A stretch of DNA of 64,000 bases from Aurantimicrobium minutum (lineage in GTDB: Bacteria; Actinomycetota; Actinomycetes; Actinomycetales; Microbacteriaceae), in NCBI RefSeq assembly GCF_029893825.1, contig NZ_JARXXV010000001.1, forward strand, positions 1,364,001 through 1,428,000, in the 5' to 3' direction. Both the position numbers and the translations under genes were made by a program. Of the stretch, positions 57,662-64,000 are shown in pieces. The notes under the pieces are model-generated. The model made no database searches. It was not told the DNA's origin and saw nothing but the letters and a program-made list of their open reading frames with translations. The first letter of the stretch is position 1. Each line of letters opens with the position of its first letter.

Positions 57662-57775
57662 ATGAAGGTTAACCCCAGCGTTAAGCCCATCTGCGACAAG
57701 TGCAAGGTTATTCGCCGCCACGGAAACGTCATGGTGATCTGCGAGAACCCTCGTCACAAGCAGCGTCAGGGCTAG
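57662..57775 (+). CDS. rpmJ: 50S ribosomal protein L36
   Basis: A 37-residue gene, easily missed because it is so short. It reads [20 protein letters not shown] and ends NPRHKQRQG. The zinc ligands C11, C14, C27 and H32 are present (zinc-binding type of L36). The ATG lies after AAACTAGGAAATAAA, so AGGA is the ribosome site. Standard place between infA and rpsM. Confidence 0.97.
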   Translation: MKVNPSVKPICDKCKVIRRHGNVMVICENPRHKQRQG

Positions 57776-57796
57776 TTACAAAGACTCATCCAGACT

Positions 57797-57937
57797 TTCA
57801 CTTATTCGTAAGTGAGCCCGCGGTTCGCCGCAACAACTGAAAAAAGCACTCCCAAGAATCTCACGAAAGTGAGAGGACACCTACGGTTGGAGGCCGTGGC
57901 ACCGGGAATGCTCCACACCTCCACTACACACAAGGAG
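57797..57937 (+). ncRNA. Structured leader of rpsM (candidate regulatory RNA)
   Basis: The 170-base gap between rpmJ and rpsM holds three good hairpins: TCACTTA-TTCG-TAAGTGA (57798-57815), GCGG-TTCG-CCGC (57820-57831) and TCTCAC-GAAA-GTGAGA (57859-57874), all closed by stable tetraloops. Further on, GGAGG (57889-57893) can pair with CCTCC (57918-57922), and CCTCC could alternatively pair with the rpsM ribosome site AAGGAG (57932-57937). In E. coli the rpsM leader is the S4-binding pseudoknot; whether this unrelated-looking leader serves the same purpose is unknown. Confidence 0.5.
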
Positions 57938-57945
57938 ATGCCACC

Positions 57946-58320
57946 ATGGCACGTCTTGCCGGAGTAGACATTCCACGCGAAAAGCGCGTGGAAGTTGCAC
58001 TGACATACATCTACGGTGTTGGCCGTACGCGAGCTCTTAAGACTCTCGCCGACACCAAAATCAGCGGAGACATCCGCGTCAAGGACCTCACCGACGACCA
58101 GCTGGTCGCTCTGCGTGACTACATCGAAGGCAACTTCCGCGTAGAGGGTGACCTCCGCCGTGAAGTTCAGGCTGACATCCGCCGCAAGGTTGAGATCGGT
58201 AGCTACGAAGGTCTTCGCCACCGTAAGGGTCTGCCGGTTCGCGGTCAGCGCACCAAGACCAACGCTCGTACCCGCAAGGGACCCAAGCGTACCGTCGCCG
58301 GCAAGAAGAAGGCTAAGTAA
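57946..58320 (+). CDS. rpsM: 30S ribosomal protein S13
   Basis: Small-subunit head protein at the subunit interface, 124 residues. It contains [28 protein letters not shown] and [20 protein letters not shown], with the basic tail [11 protein letters not shown]. First gene of the alpha operon; ATG 57946 preceded by AAGGAG. Confidence 0.98.
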   Translation: MARLAGVDIPREKRVEVALTYIYGVGRTRALKTLADTKISGDIRVKDLTDDQLVALRDYIEGNFRVEGDLRREVQADIRRKVEIGSYEGLRHRKGLPVRGQRTKTNARTRKGPKRTVAGKKKAK

Positions 58321-58363
58321 TCCGCGTAGCGGGTTTAGCCCCCAATAGGTTTTAGGAGAAATC

Positions 58364-58762
58364 ATGGCAGCACCTAAGTCGGCAGTTCGCAAGCCGCGCA
58401 AAAAGGACAAGAAGAACGTTGCAGTGGGCCAGGCTCACATCAAGAGCACGTTCAACAACACCATCGTGTCAATCACTGACACCACTGGTGCAGTAATCAG
58501 CTGGGCATCGTCCGGTGGAGTTGGCTTCAAGGGTTCACGTAAGTCGACCCCATTCGCCGCTCAGCTCGCAGCAGAGTCTGCAGCACGCCAGGCACAAGAG
58601 CACGGCATGAAGAAGGTAGACGTTTTCGTCAAGGGCCCAGGCTCTGGACGTGAAACCGCAATTCGTTCGCTTCAGGCCGCTGGCCTCGAGGTTGGTTCGA
58701 TTTCCGATGTGACCCCACAGGCTCACAACGGTTGCCGTCCACCTAAGCGTCGTCGCGTTTAG
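58364..58762 (+). CDS. rpsK: 30S ribosomal protein S11
   Basis: Platform protein of the small subunit, 132 residues. Typical segments are [39 protein letters not shown] and the end [18 protein letters not shown]. After it rpsD would often follow in actinobacteria; here rpoA follows after 80 bases. A T-run lies directly after the stop. Confidence 0.98.
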   Translation: MAAPKSAVRKPRKKDKKNVAVGQAHIKSTFNNTIVSITDTTGAVISWASSGGVGFKGSRKSTPFAAQLAAESAARQAQEHGMKKVDVFVKGPGSGRETAIRSLQAAGLEVGSISDVTPQAHNGCRPPKRRRV

Positions 58763-58802
58763 TTTTTTCCCTTTTCATAACTCAATAATTCATCGCTCAC
58801 GC

Positions 58803-58824
58803 AAGTGTCATATATCGGACACTT
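58803..58824 (+). other. Hairpin upstream of rpoA
   Basis: AAGTGTC (58803-58809) and GACACTT (58818-58824) form a perfect 7-bp inverted repeat with loop ATATATCG, ending 18 bases before the rpoA GTG. It could be an RNA hairpin near the ribosome site or a protein-binding site; the AT-rich loop could also be part of a promoter. Confidence 0.45.
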
Positions 58825-58842
58825 AGCCGAAAGGAATACATA

Positions 58843-59835
58843 GTGCTCATTGCACAGCGCCCCACGCTTTCCGAAGAGAACATCTCCGAGTACCGTTCAC
58901 GTTTCGTGATCGAGCCTCTGGAACCAGGTTTCGGTTACACCCTGGGTAACTCCATGCGTCGTACCCTGCTCTCCAGCATCCCTGGTGCAGCAGTTACCAG
59001 CATCCGTCTTGATGGCGTACTCCACGAGTTCTCCACCATTCCTGGTGTGAAGGAAGACGCTACCGAGATCATCCTGAACATCAAGTCTCTGGTTGTTTCC
59101 AGCGAGCACGACGAGCCCATCACCGCTTACCTCCGTAAGCAGGGTTCCGGTGTTGTTACCGCTGCAGACATCTCCGCACCTGCTGGTGTTGAGATCCACA
59201 ACCCTGAGCTGGTTATCGCAACCCTGAACGACAAGGCCAAGTTCGAGCTCGAACTGACCATCGAGCGTGGACGTGGTTACGTCTCCAGCGCTCAGAACCG
59301 TTCAGAGTTCTCCGAGGCAGGTCAGATTCCTGTTGACTCGATTTACTCTCCAGTTCTCAAGGTGACCTACCGCGTCGAGGCAACTCGTGCCGGTGAGCGC
59401 ACTGACTTTGACCGCCTGGTCATTGATGTTGAGACCAAGCCAGCTATCACTCCTCGTGACGCTGTTGCTTCTGCAGGTCGCACCCTCACCGAGCTGTTCG
59501 GTCTGGCACGCGAGCTCAACACTGCTGCTGAAGGTATCGAGATCGGTCCTGCACCAGTTGACGCAGTCCTCAGCTCTGAGCTGTCGATTCCTGTTGAAGA
59601 CCTCGACCTCTCTGTTCGTTCCTACAACTGCCTCAAGCGCGAAGGCATCAACACTGTTTCTGAGCTCGTAGCTCTCTCCGAAACTCAGTTGATGAACATC
59701 CGCAACTTCGGTCAGAAGTCGGTCGACGAGGTTCGCGACAAGCTCATCGAGATGGGTCTGTCTCTCAAGGATTCTGTCCCCGGTTTTGACGGAGCACACT
59801 TCTACGGTGGCTTCGACGAAGACGAGAACATCTAA
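58843..59835 (+). CDS. rpoA: RNA polymerase alpha subunit
   Basis: Dimerising scaffold of RNA polymerase with an activator-binding C-terminal domain, 330 residues. The N-domain has [20 protein letters not shown] and [14 protein letters not shown]. The C-domain shows [20 protein letters not shown] and [14 protein letters not shown]. The start is GTG 58843. rplQ follows after 48 bases. Confidence 0.98.
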   Translation: MLIAQRPTLSEENISEYRSRFVIEPLEPGFGYTLGNSMRRTLLSSIPGAAVTSIRLDGVLHEFSTIPGVKEDATEIILNIKSLVVSSEHDEPITAYLRKQGSGVVTAADISAPAGVEIHNPELVIATLNDKAKFELELTIERGRGYVSSAQNRSEFSEAGQIPVDSIYSPVLKVTYRVEATRAGERTDFDRLVIDVETKPAITPRDAVASAGRTLTELFGLARELNTAAEGIEIGPAPVDAVLSSELSIPVEDLDLSVRSYNCLKREGINTVSELVALSETQLMNIRNFGQKSVDEVRDKLIEMGLSLKDSVPGFDGAHFYGGFDEDENI

Positions 59836-59883
59836 GCGACTGTCTGTTTAGACACGTCAGAAGTATTTACGGAGATATAAAAA

Positions 59884-60468
59884 ATGCCTACCCCAACTAA
59901 GGGTCCACGCCTCGGAGGCGGTCCTGCACACGAGCGCTTGATGCTCGCGAACATGTCCGTTTCTTTGTTCACTCACAAGTCGATCAAGACCACTGAGACC
60001 AAGGCTAAGCGCCTTCGTCCCTTGGCTGAGCGTCTCATCACGTTTGCAAAGCGTGGAGACCTTCACGCACGTCGCCGTGCGCTGTCGATTCTGCGTAACA
60101 AGGAAGCTGTTCACATCCTTTTCGCTGAAATTGCTCCTCTGGTTGCTGAGCGGGAGGGCGGCTACACCCGCATCACCAAGCTCGGTTACCGCAAGGGTGA
60201 CAACGCTCCTCTCGCACAGATCGAGCTCGTGCTCGAGCCTGTCAACAAGAAGCCTGCCAAGGCAAAGCCTGCTAAGGCTGAGGCTCCCAAGGCTGCTGCT
60301 CCTGTAGCTGCTGAGGTTGTTGAGGAAGTTGTTGTTGACGAGGTGACCGAAGAGGTCGTCGTTGACGCAGCTGGCGAAGCTGAAGTTGAAACTGTTGTTG
60401 AAGAGACTGTTGCAGAGGTTGTTGAAGAAGCACCCGCTGCAGAAGCTGCTGAAGAAGAAGCTAAGTAG
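59884..60468 (+). CDS. rplQ: 50S ribosomal protein L17 with acidic tail
   Basis: Large-subunit protein. The core (residues 1-118) is complete: [40 protein letters not shown] and [21 protein letters not shown] long tail of about 75 residues follows, first Lys/Ala/Pro ([18 protein letters not shown]), then strongly acidic Val/Glu repeats ([16 protein letters not shown]). Actinobacterial L17 proteins often carry acidic tails; this one is long. Last gene of the alpha operon before the terminator. Confidence 0.96.
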   Translation: MPTPTKGPRLGGGPAHERLMLANMSVSLFTHKSIKTTETKAKRLRPLAERLITFAKRGDLHARRRALSILRNKEAVHILFAEIAPLVAEREGGYTRITKLGYRKGDNAPLAQIELVLEPVNKKPAKAKPAKAEAPKAAAPVAAEVVEEVVVDEVTEEVVVDAAGEAEVETVVEETVAEVVEEAPAAEAAEEEAK

Positions 60469-60487
60469 TCTTCACTACTCTCGTTAA

Positions 60488-60516
60488 GAAGCCCCGGTGT
60501 TCTTCACCGGGGCTTC
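60488..60516 (+). terminator. Terminator of the alpha operon
   Basis: GAAGCCCCGGTG (60488-60499), loop TTCTT and CACCGGGGCTTC (60505-60516) form a 12-bp perfect stem 19 bases after the rplQ stop, followed by GAACGTTAA. It separates the alpha operon from truA. Confidence 0.85.
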
Positions 60517-60573
60517 GAACGTTAACGTGTTGCTTTCTGAGACTTTAGACTCGAAGACGTGAATGAGGATGCC

Positions 60574-61554
60574 GTGAACGCAGAAGAGGTCGTAGAGGAC
60601 GACTTCTCAGACCTCATTGATGTTGAAGGCGATGTTCGTCTGCGCCTGGACTTTGGCTATGACGGGACCGACTTCGCCGGCTGGGCGAAGCAGCCAGATA
60701 AGCGCACCGTTGAAGGAACCTTGGAGCATGCTTTCGCTCAGGTGTTGCGCATGGATGTCTCTCCGCGCATCGTGGTGGCCGGTCGCACCGATGCCGGTGT
60801 TCACGCCTCAAATCAGGTTGCTCACATCGATGTTCCACTCGAGCAGCTCATTCGGGTTTCTTTCTCCCGTGAAGAACGCCGAGAACTCCAAGAACAGGGT
60901 GGCATTCCTGTGGTTGACGGACTACCCCAGGTTCCCCACTCCATGCTGCATGCGCTGATGCGCCGCGTGGACGGCTCAGTGGGGCGCAATGCAGATGTGG
61001 TGATCAACAAGATAGCTGTTGCGCCACTCGGGTTTGATGCACGGTTCTCGCCCCTGGCCAGACGTTATGAATACCGCCTGGCTGACGGCCTCGAACACGT
61101 GAACCCTATTGAACGTCGTCGCACCGCCTTCCACTTCTACCCGCTAGACGTGGACGCCATGAATGAGGCTGCAGAGATGATGCTGGGTCTGCGCGACTTT
61201 GGCGCCTTCTGCCGTCCACGGCCAGGCGCCACAACTATCCGTGAGTTGCAAGAGTTCCACTGGGAACGTGATGCTACAGGCGTGATAGTGGCACAGCTGC
61301 AAGCAGATGCGTTCTGTCACTCCATGGTGAGGTCGCTGGTGGGGGCATGTGTTGCGGCAGGCTCTGGAACGCATTCCCTCGATGCCATCGAGGACCTGCG
61401 TACCAAGGGGGAGCGCACAAGTGTGTTTAAGGTCATGCCAGCACATGGTTTGACCCTGACGCAGATTATTTACCCACCCGATAGCGAGGTTGGAGCGCGT
61501 GCAGACCTTACCCGCAGTCGCCGCGAATTGACCGACGACGCTCCCATAGCGTAA
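60574..61554 (+). CDS. truA: tRNA pseudouridine synthase A
   Basis: Modifies U38-U40 in tRNA anticodon arms. The catalytic aspartate is in [17 protein letters not shown], and [20 protein letters not shown] precedes it; GDRR-type ends and a central insert (RREELQEQGG) follow. I chose GTG 60574 because GAGG at 60565-60568 precedes it; GTG 60559 would add five residues. The insert around residues 100-120 is longer than in E. coli. Likely co-transcribed with nothing upstream, given the terminator. Confidence 0.93.
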   Translation: MNAEEVVEDDFSDLIDVEGDVRLRLDFGYDGTDFAGWAKQPDKRTVEGTLEHAFAQVLRMDVSPRIVVAGRTDAGVHASNQVAHIDVPLEQLIRVSFSREERRELQEQGGIPVVDGLPQVPHSMLHALMRRVDGSVGRNADVVINKIAVAPLGFDARFSPLARRYEYRLADGLEHVNPIERRRTAFHFYPLDVDAMNEAAEMMLGLRDFGAFCRPRPGATTIRELQEFHWERDATGVIVAQLQADAFCHSMVRSLVGACVAAGSGTHSLDAIEDLRTKGERTSVFKVMPAHGLTLTQIIYPPDSEVGARADLTRSRRELTDDAPIA

Positions 61555-61699
61555 ATTAGACCCTTGGTGCTTGTTCCTGGTGAACAGGCCGCCGAAGTTG
61601 AGCCCTCGACTGATGGGTTCTGGACAGATTCTTCATCTAGAACGCAACGACAGAGCGGGATACACGGACCACTCATTTCGACAAGAAAGCAGTATTACT

Positions 61700-62146
61700 G
61701 TGACTCGTACCTTTACGCCTAAGGCTGGAGAAGTTACTCGCGGCTGGGTCATCATTGACGCAACCGACGTAGTTCTCGGACGCCTCGCATCTCACGCAGC
61801 AACCATTCTGCGTGGCAAGAACAAGGCCACCTACACCCCTCACATGGACATGGGTGACTTCGTCATCATCGTCAACGCAGACAAGGTTGTCCTCACCGGC
61901 AACAAGGCTGCACAGAAGAAGGCATACCGCCACTCTGGTTACCCAGGTGGTCTGACCGCTACTTCCTACACCGACCTGCTCGAGAAGAACCCAGAGCGCG
62001 CAGTGGAGAAGGCTATTCGTGGCATGCTCCCCAAGACCTCTCTTGGTCGCGACCAGTTCCGCAAGCTCAAGGTCTACCGCGGTGCTGAGCACCCTCACGC
62101 TGCACAGCAGCCCAAGGTATACACCCTCACTCAGGTAGCTCAGTAG
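61700..62146 (+). CDS. rplM: 50S ribosomal protein L13
   Basis: Early assembly protein of the large subunit. From GTG 61700 the protein is 148 residues, the usual length; an in-frame ATG far upstream (61571) would add 43 unlike residues. It has [40 protein letters not shown] and [16 protein letters not shown]. The 145-base gap before it likely carries the promoter, but I see no clear one. rpsI follows. Confidence 0.96.
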   Translation: MTRTFTPKAGEVTRGWVIIDATDVVLGRLASHAATILRGKNKATYTPHMDMGDFVIIVNADKVVLTGNKAAQKKAYRHSGYPGGLTATSYTDLLEKNPERAVEKAIRGMLPKTSLGRDQFRKLKVYRGAEHPHAAQQPKVYTLTQVAQ

Positions 62147-62180
62147 AGCCTCGAAGATTTAGATAAAGGATTAAGTAATC

Positions 62181-62672
62181 ATGGCGGACAACGCAGAAAT
62201 CGAGACCGAGGCCGTAGAGGTCACCGAGTACTCAACCGAAACTCCTGTCGCAGCAGCTCCTAAGGCTCCTCGCGCAATCCTCAACGTTCCTGGTGCAGCT
62301 GTAGGTCGTCGCAAGCAGGCTATTGCTCGCGCACGCCTCGTTCCAGGTTCCGGCAAGATCACGGTCAACGGCCGCGAGCTCGCAAACTACTTCCCCAACA
62401 AGCTGCACCAGCAGCTGATCAACGACCCTTTCACCGTGCTTGAGCTCGGTGGCGCATACGACGTCGTTGCACGCATCACCGGTGGTGGCCCTTCTGGTCA
62501 GGCTGGCGCACTGCGTCTTGCAATCTCTCGTGCGCTGAACGAGATCGACCGCGACAACAACCGCGCGACTCTCAAGAAGGCTGGCTTCCTCACTCGTGAC
62601 GCTCGTGTCATCGAGCGCAAGAAGGCTGGTCTGAAGAAGGCTCGTAAGGCTTCACAGTTCTCGAAGCGTTAA
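62181..62672 (+). CDS. rpsI: 30S ribosomal protein S9 with N-terminal extension
   Basis: Small-subunit protein whose C-terminal tail contacts the P-site tRNA. The core has [20 protein letters not shown] and [20 protein letters not shown], and it ends with the required KASQFSKR. The first 35 residues are an acidic variable extension ([19 protein letters not shown]), giving 163 residues rather than about 130. Pairs with rplM as in most bacteria. Confidence 0.97.
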   Translation: MADNAEIETEAVEVTEYSTETPVAAAPKAPRAILNVPGAAVGRRKQAIARARLVPGSGKITVNGRELANYFPNKLHQQLINDPFTVLELGGAYDVVARITGGGPSGQAGALRLAISRALNEIDRDNNRATLKKAGFLTRDARVIERKKAGLKKARKASQFSKR

Positions 62673-62703
62673 TCTCGCTTCTTTAGCAGAAGTCGACTGT
62701 CCC

Positions 62704-64000
62704 TTGGCACGTCTATTCGGCACGGACGGTGTCCGAGGCTTAGCAAACCGTGAACTCACGGCAGACCTAACCTTGGCACTGGCCCAGTCGGCCGCGGTGG
62801 TTCTCACCAGCGGTCGCCGCGCCGAGGCCAGACGAGCTGAGGGACGTCGTGCTACTGCGGTCATTGCACGCGATCCTCGCATCTCCGGTGAGTTCCTCAC
62901 CGCTGCCCTCTCAGCTGGTCTGGCCAGCTCGGGTATTGATGTGTTGGACGCTGGTGTGATTCCAACCCCCGCTGCTGCTTTCTTGGTGAGCTCCATCGGT
63001 GCCGACTTTGGTGTGATGGTCTCTGCCTCACACAACCCAGCACCAGATAACGGCATCAAGTTCTTTGCTTTCGGCGGAACGAAGCTTCCTGATGAGGTCG
63101 AAGACCGCATCGAAGCTTCCTTAGACGCCGATCACCTGCTGCCCACCGGTGGTGAGGTTGGTCGTATTCGTCGCTTCGCTGACGCGGAAGACCGTTACGT
63201 CATCCACCTGCTCGGCACACTGCCTCACAAGCTCAACGGTCTGCACGTCGTACTCGACTGTGCACACGGTGCTGCGTCGGCTATCTCTCCTGAGGTGTTC
63301 ACCGATGCCGGTGCCAAGGTCACAGTCATTGCGGCAGACCCTAACGGGTTGAACATCAACGATGGTGTGGGCTCCACCCACCTCGATGTTGTGGCACAGG
63401 CTGTTGTTGCTCACGGTGCCGATATCGGTATTGCCCACGATGGTGACGCTGACCGCTGCCTCGCAGTGGATGCGCAAGGAAACGTCATTGATGGTGACCA
63501 GATTATGGCCATCCTCGCGGTGTCCATGAAAGAGCGTGGCCACCTCAAGAATGACACTCTCGTTGCGACCGTGATGAGTAACCTCGGTCTTCACAAGGCC
63601 ATGGAGGAGCACGGCATCACCGTCATTCAGACCGCAGTCGGTGACCGTTACGTTCTTGAAGGCCTCGCCGAGCACGATGCAGCATTGGGTGGTGAACAGT
63701 CCGGTCACGTCATCATGACCGAATATGCCACCACCGGTGACGGTATTTTGACTGGTCTGCACCTGGTTGCAGAAATGGCTCGCACCGGCAAGACCATTGC
63801 CGAGCTTGCCCAGGTGATGACCGTCTACCCACAGATTCTTGTCAACGTTCGTGGCGTTAACCACCGTGCTTTGGGCGGCAACGCTGTCATTGACGCTGCG
63901 GTTGCCGCAGCGGAAGCTGAACTTGCCGACACCGGCCGTGTTCTGCTTCGCCCCTCCGGCACCGAACCGATGGTTCGTGTGATGGTCGAAGCAGCAGATC
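62704..64000 (+). CDS. glmM: Phosphoglucosamine mutase, 5' part
   Basis: Converts glucosamine 6-phosphate to glucosamine 1-phosphate for cell-wall precursors. The start is TTG 62704 ([19 protein letters not shown]). The phosphoserine is S109 in [15 protein letters not shown]; the magnesium loop is [22 protein letters not shown] and [12 protein letters not shown] complete the family pattern. It continues past the window end, with 432 codons visible of about 450. It follows rpsI by 31 bases, a conserved neighbour in actinobacteria. Confidence 0.96.
   Translation, partial: MARLFGTDGVRGLANRELTADLTLALAQSAAVVLTSGRRAEARRAEGRRATAVIARDPRISGEFLTAALSAGLASSGIDVLDAGVIPTPAAAFLVSSIGADFGVMVSASHNPAPDNGIKFFAFGGTKLPDEVEDRIEASLDADHLLPTGGEVGRIRRFADAEDRYVIHLLGTLPHKLNGLHVVLDCAHGAASAISPEVFTDAGAKVTVIAADPNGLNINDGVGSTHLDVVAQAVVAHGADIGIAHDGDADRCLAVDAQGNVIDGDQIMAILAVSMKERGHLKNDTLVATVMSNLGLHKAMEEHGITVIQTAVGDRYVLEGLAEHDAALGGEQSGHVIMTEYATTGDGILTGLHLVAEMARTGKTIAELAQVMTVYPQILVNVRGVNHRALGGNAVIDAAVAAAEAELADTGRVLLRPSGTEPMVRVMVEAAD

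Noticed and set aside
61555-61699. Inverted repeat TGTTC...GAACA before rplM as an operator
   Set aside because: Arms are only 5 bases with little spacing; no related site nearby and no known regulator of rplM of this type.

Overview
The window reads as part of the chromosome of an actinobacterium, most likely a Microbacteriaceae member with moderate GC (two hand-counted 60-base samples gave 53% in map and 43% in one accessory gene). The freshwater Luna/Aurantimicrobium/Rhodoluna type of lineage is my guess. Evidence for the family: the ftsH-folE-folP-folB-folK order, a ClpC gene with a ClgR-type operator, an actinobacterial ArgA-like acetyltransferase, DUF3180 and DUF4916 genes, Lys/Ala-rich tails on several ribosomal proteins, and many GTG/TTG starts. 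No rRNA, CRISPR array, insertion sequence, integrase or phage gene was seen. One tRNA is present (Ser, anticodon CGA).

Layout. 1-9.6 kb: a tightly packed, overlapping plus-strand run for folate synthesis (folE, folP, folB, folK), a DUF3180 membrane protein, a DUF2520 dehydrogenase-like protein, panC, lysS, a 59-residue membrane miniprotein, cardiolipin synthase and an aldo/keto reductase. 9.6-11.7 kb: a minus-strand operon (pirin, AhpD-like, TfoX-like, YbaK-like). 11.7-15.6 kb: clpC, argA and a secreted or anchored hypothetical protein. 15.6-20.3 kb: a GAF-domain regulator, aldehyde dehydrogenase and DUF779, converging on radA. 20.3-25.5 kb: tRNA-Ser, a Ser/Gly-repeat miniprotein, a DUF4916/NUDIX-like protein, two tandem DivIVA-like coiled-coil paralogues, then a minus-strand group (spermidine-synthase-like, SprT-like, SRPBCC-like).

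25.5-38.4 kb: rpoB-rpoC, a small membrane protein, and the str operon rpsL-rpsG-fusA-tuf. 38.4-42.8 kb: three membrane-transport or electron-transfer genes (APC permease, cytochrome b, SulP) sit between tuf and the S10 operon, where many actinobacteria have no such genes. 43.1-54.7 kb: S10 and spc operons through secY-adk-map, without rpsN between rplE and rpsH. 55.6-57.2 kb: an AT-richer cell-surface RCC1 beta-propeller gene lies between map and infA. 57.4-62.7 kb: infA, rpmJ, a structured leader, rpsM, rpsK, rpoA, rplQ (no rpsD), truA, rplM, rpsI, and the start of glmM, which runs off the end.

Most of the window is core transcription, translation and cofactor machinery. The accessory material that deserves a second look is the split-TIG/RCC1 surface protein with a LANTG sortase-like motif, the SIGS-repeat miniprotein behind tRNA-Ser, the duplicated coiled-coil pair, and the structured leaders before rpsJ and rpsM. 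All functional calls rest on reading motifs and gene order; no database search was run.
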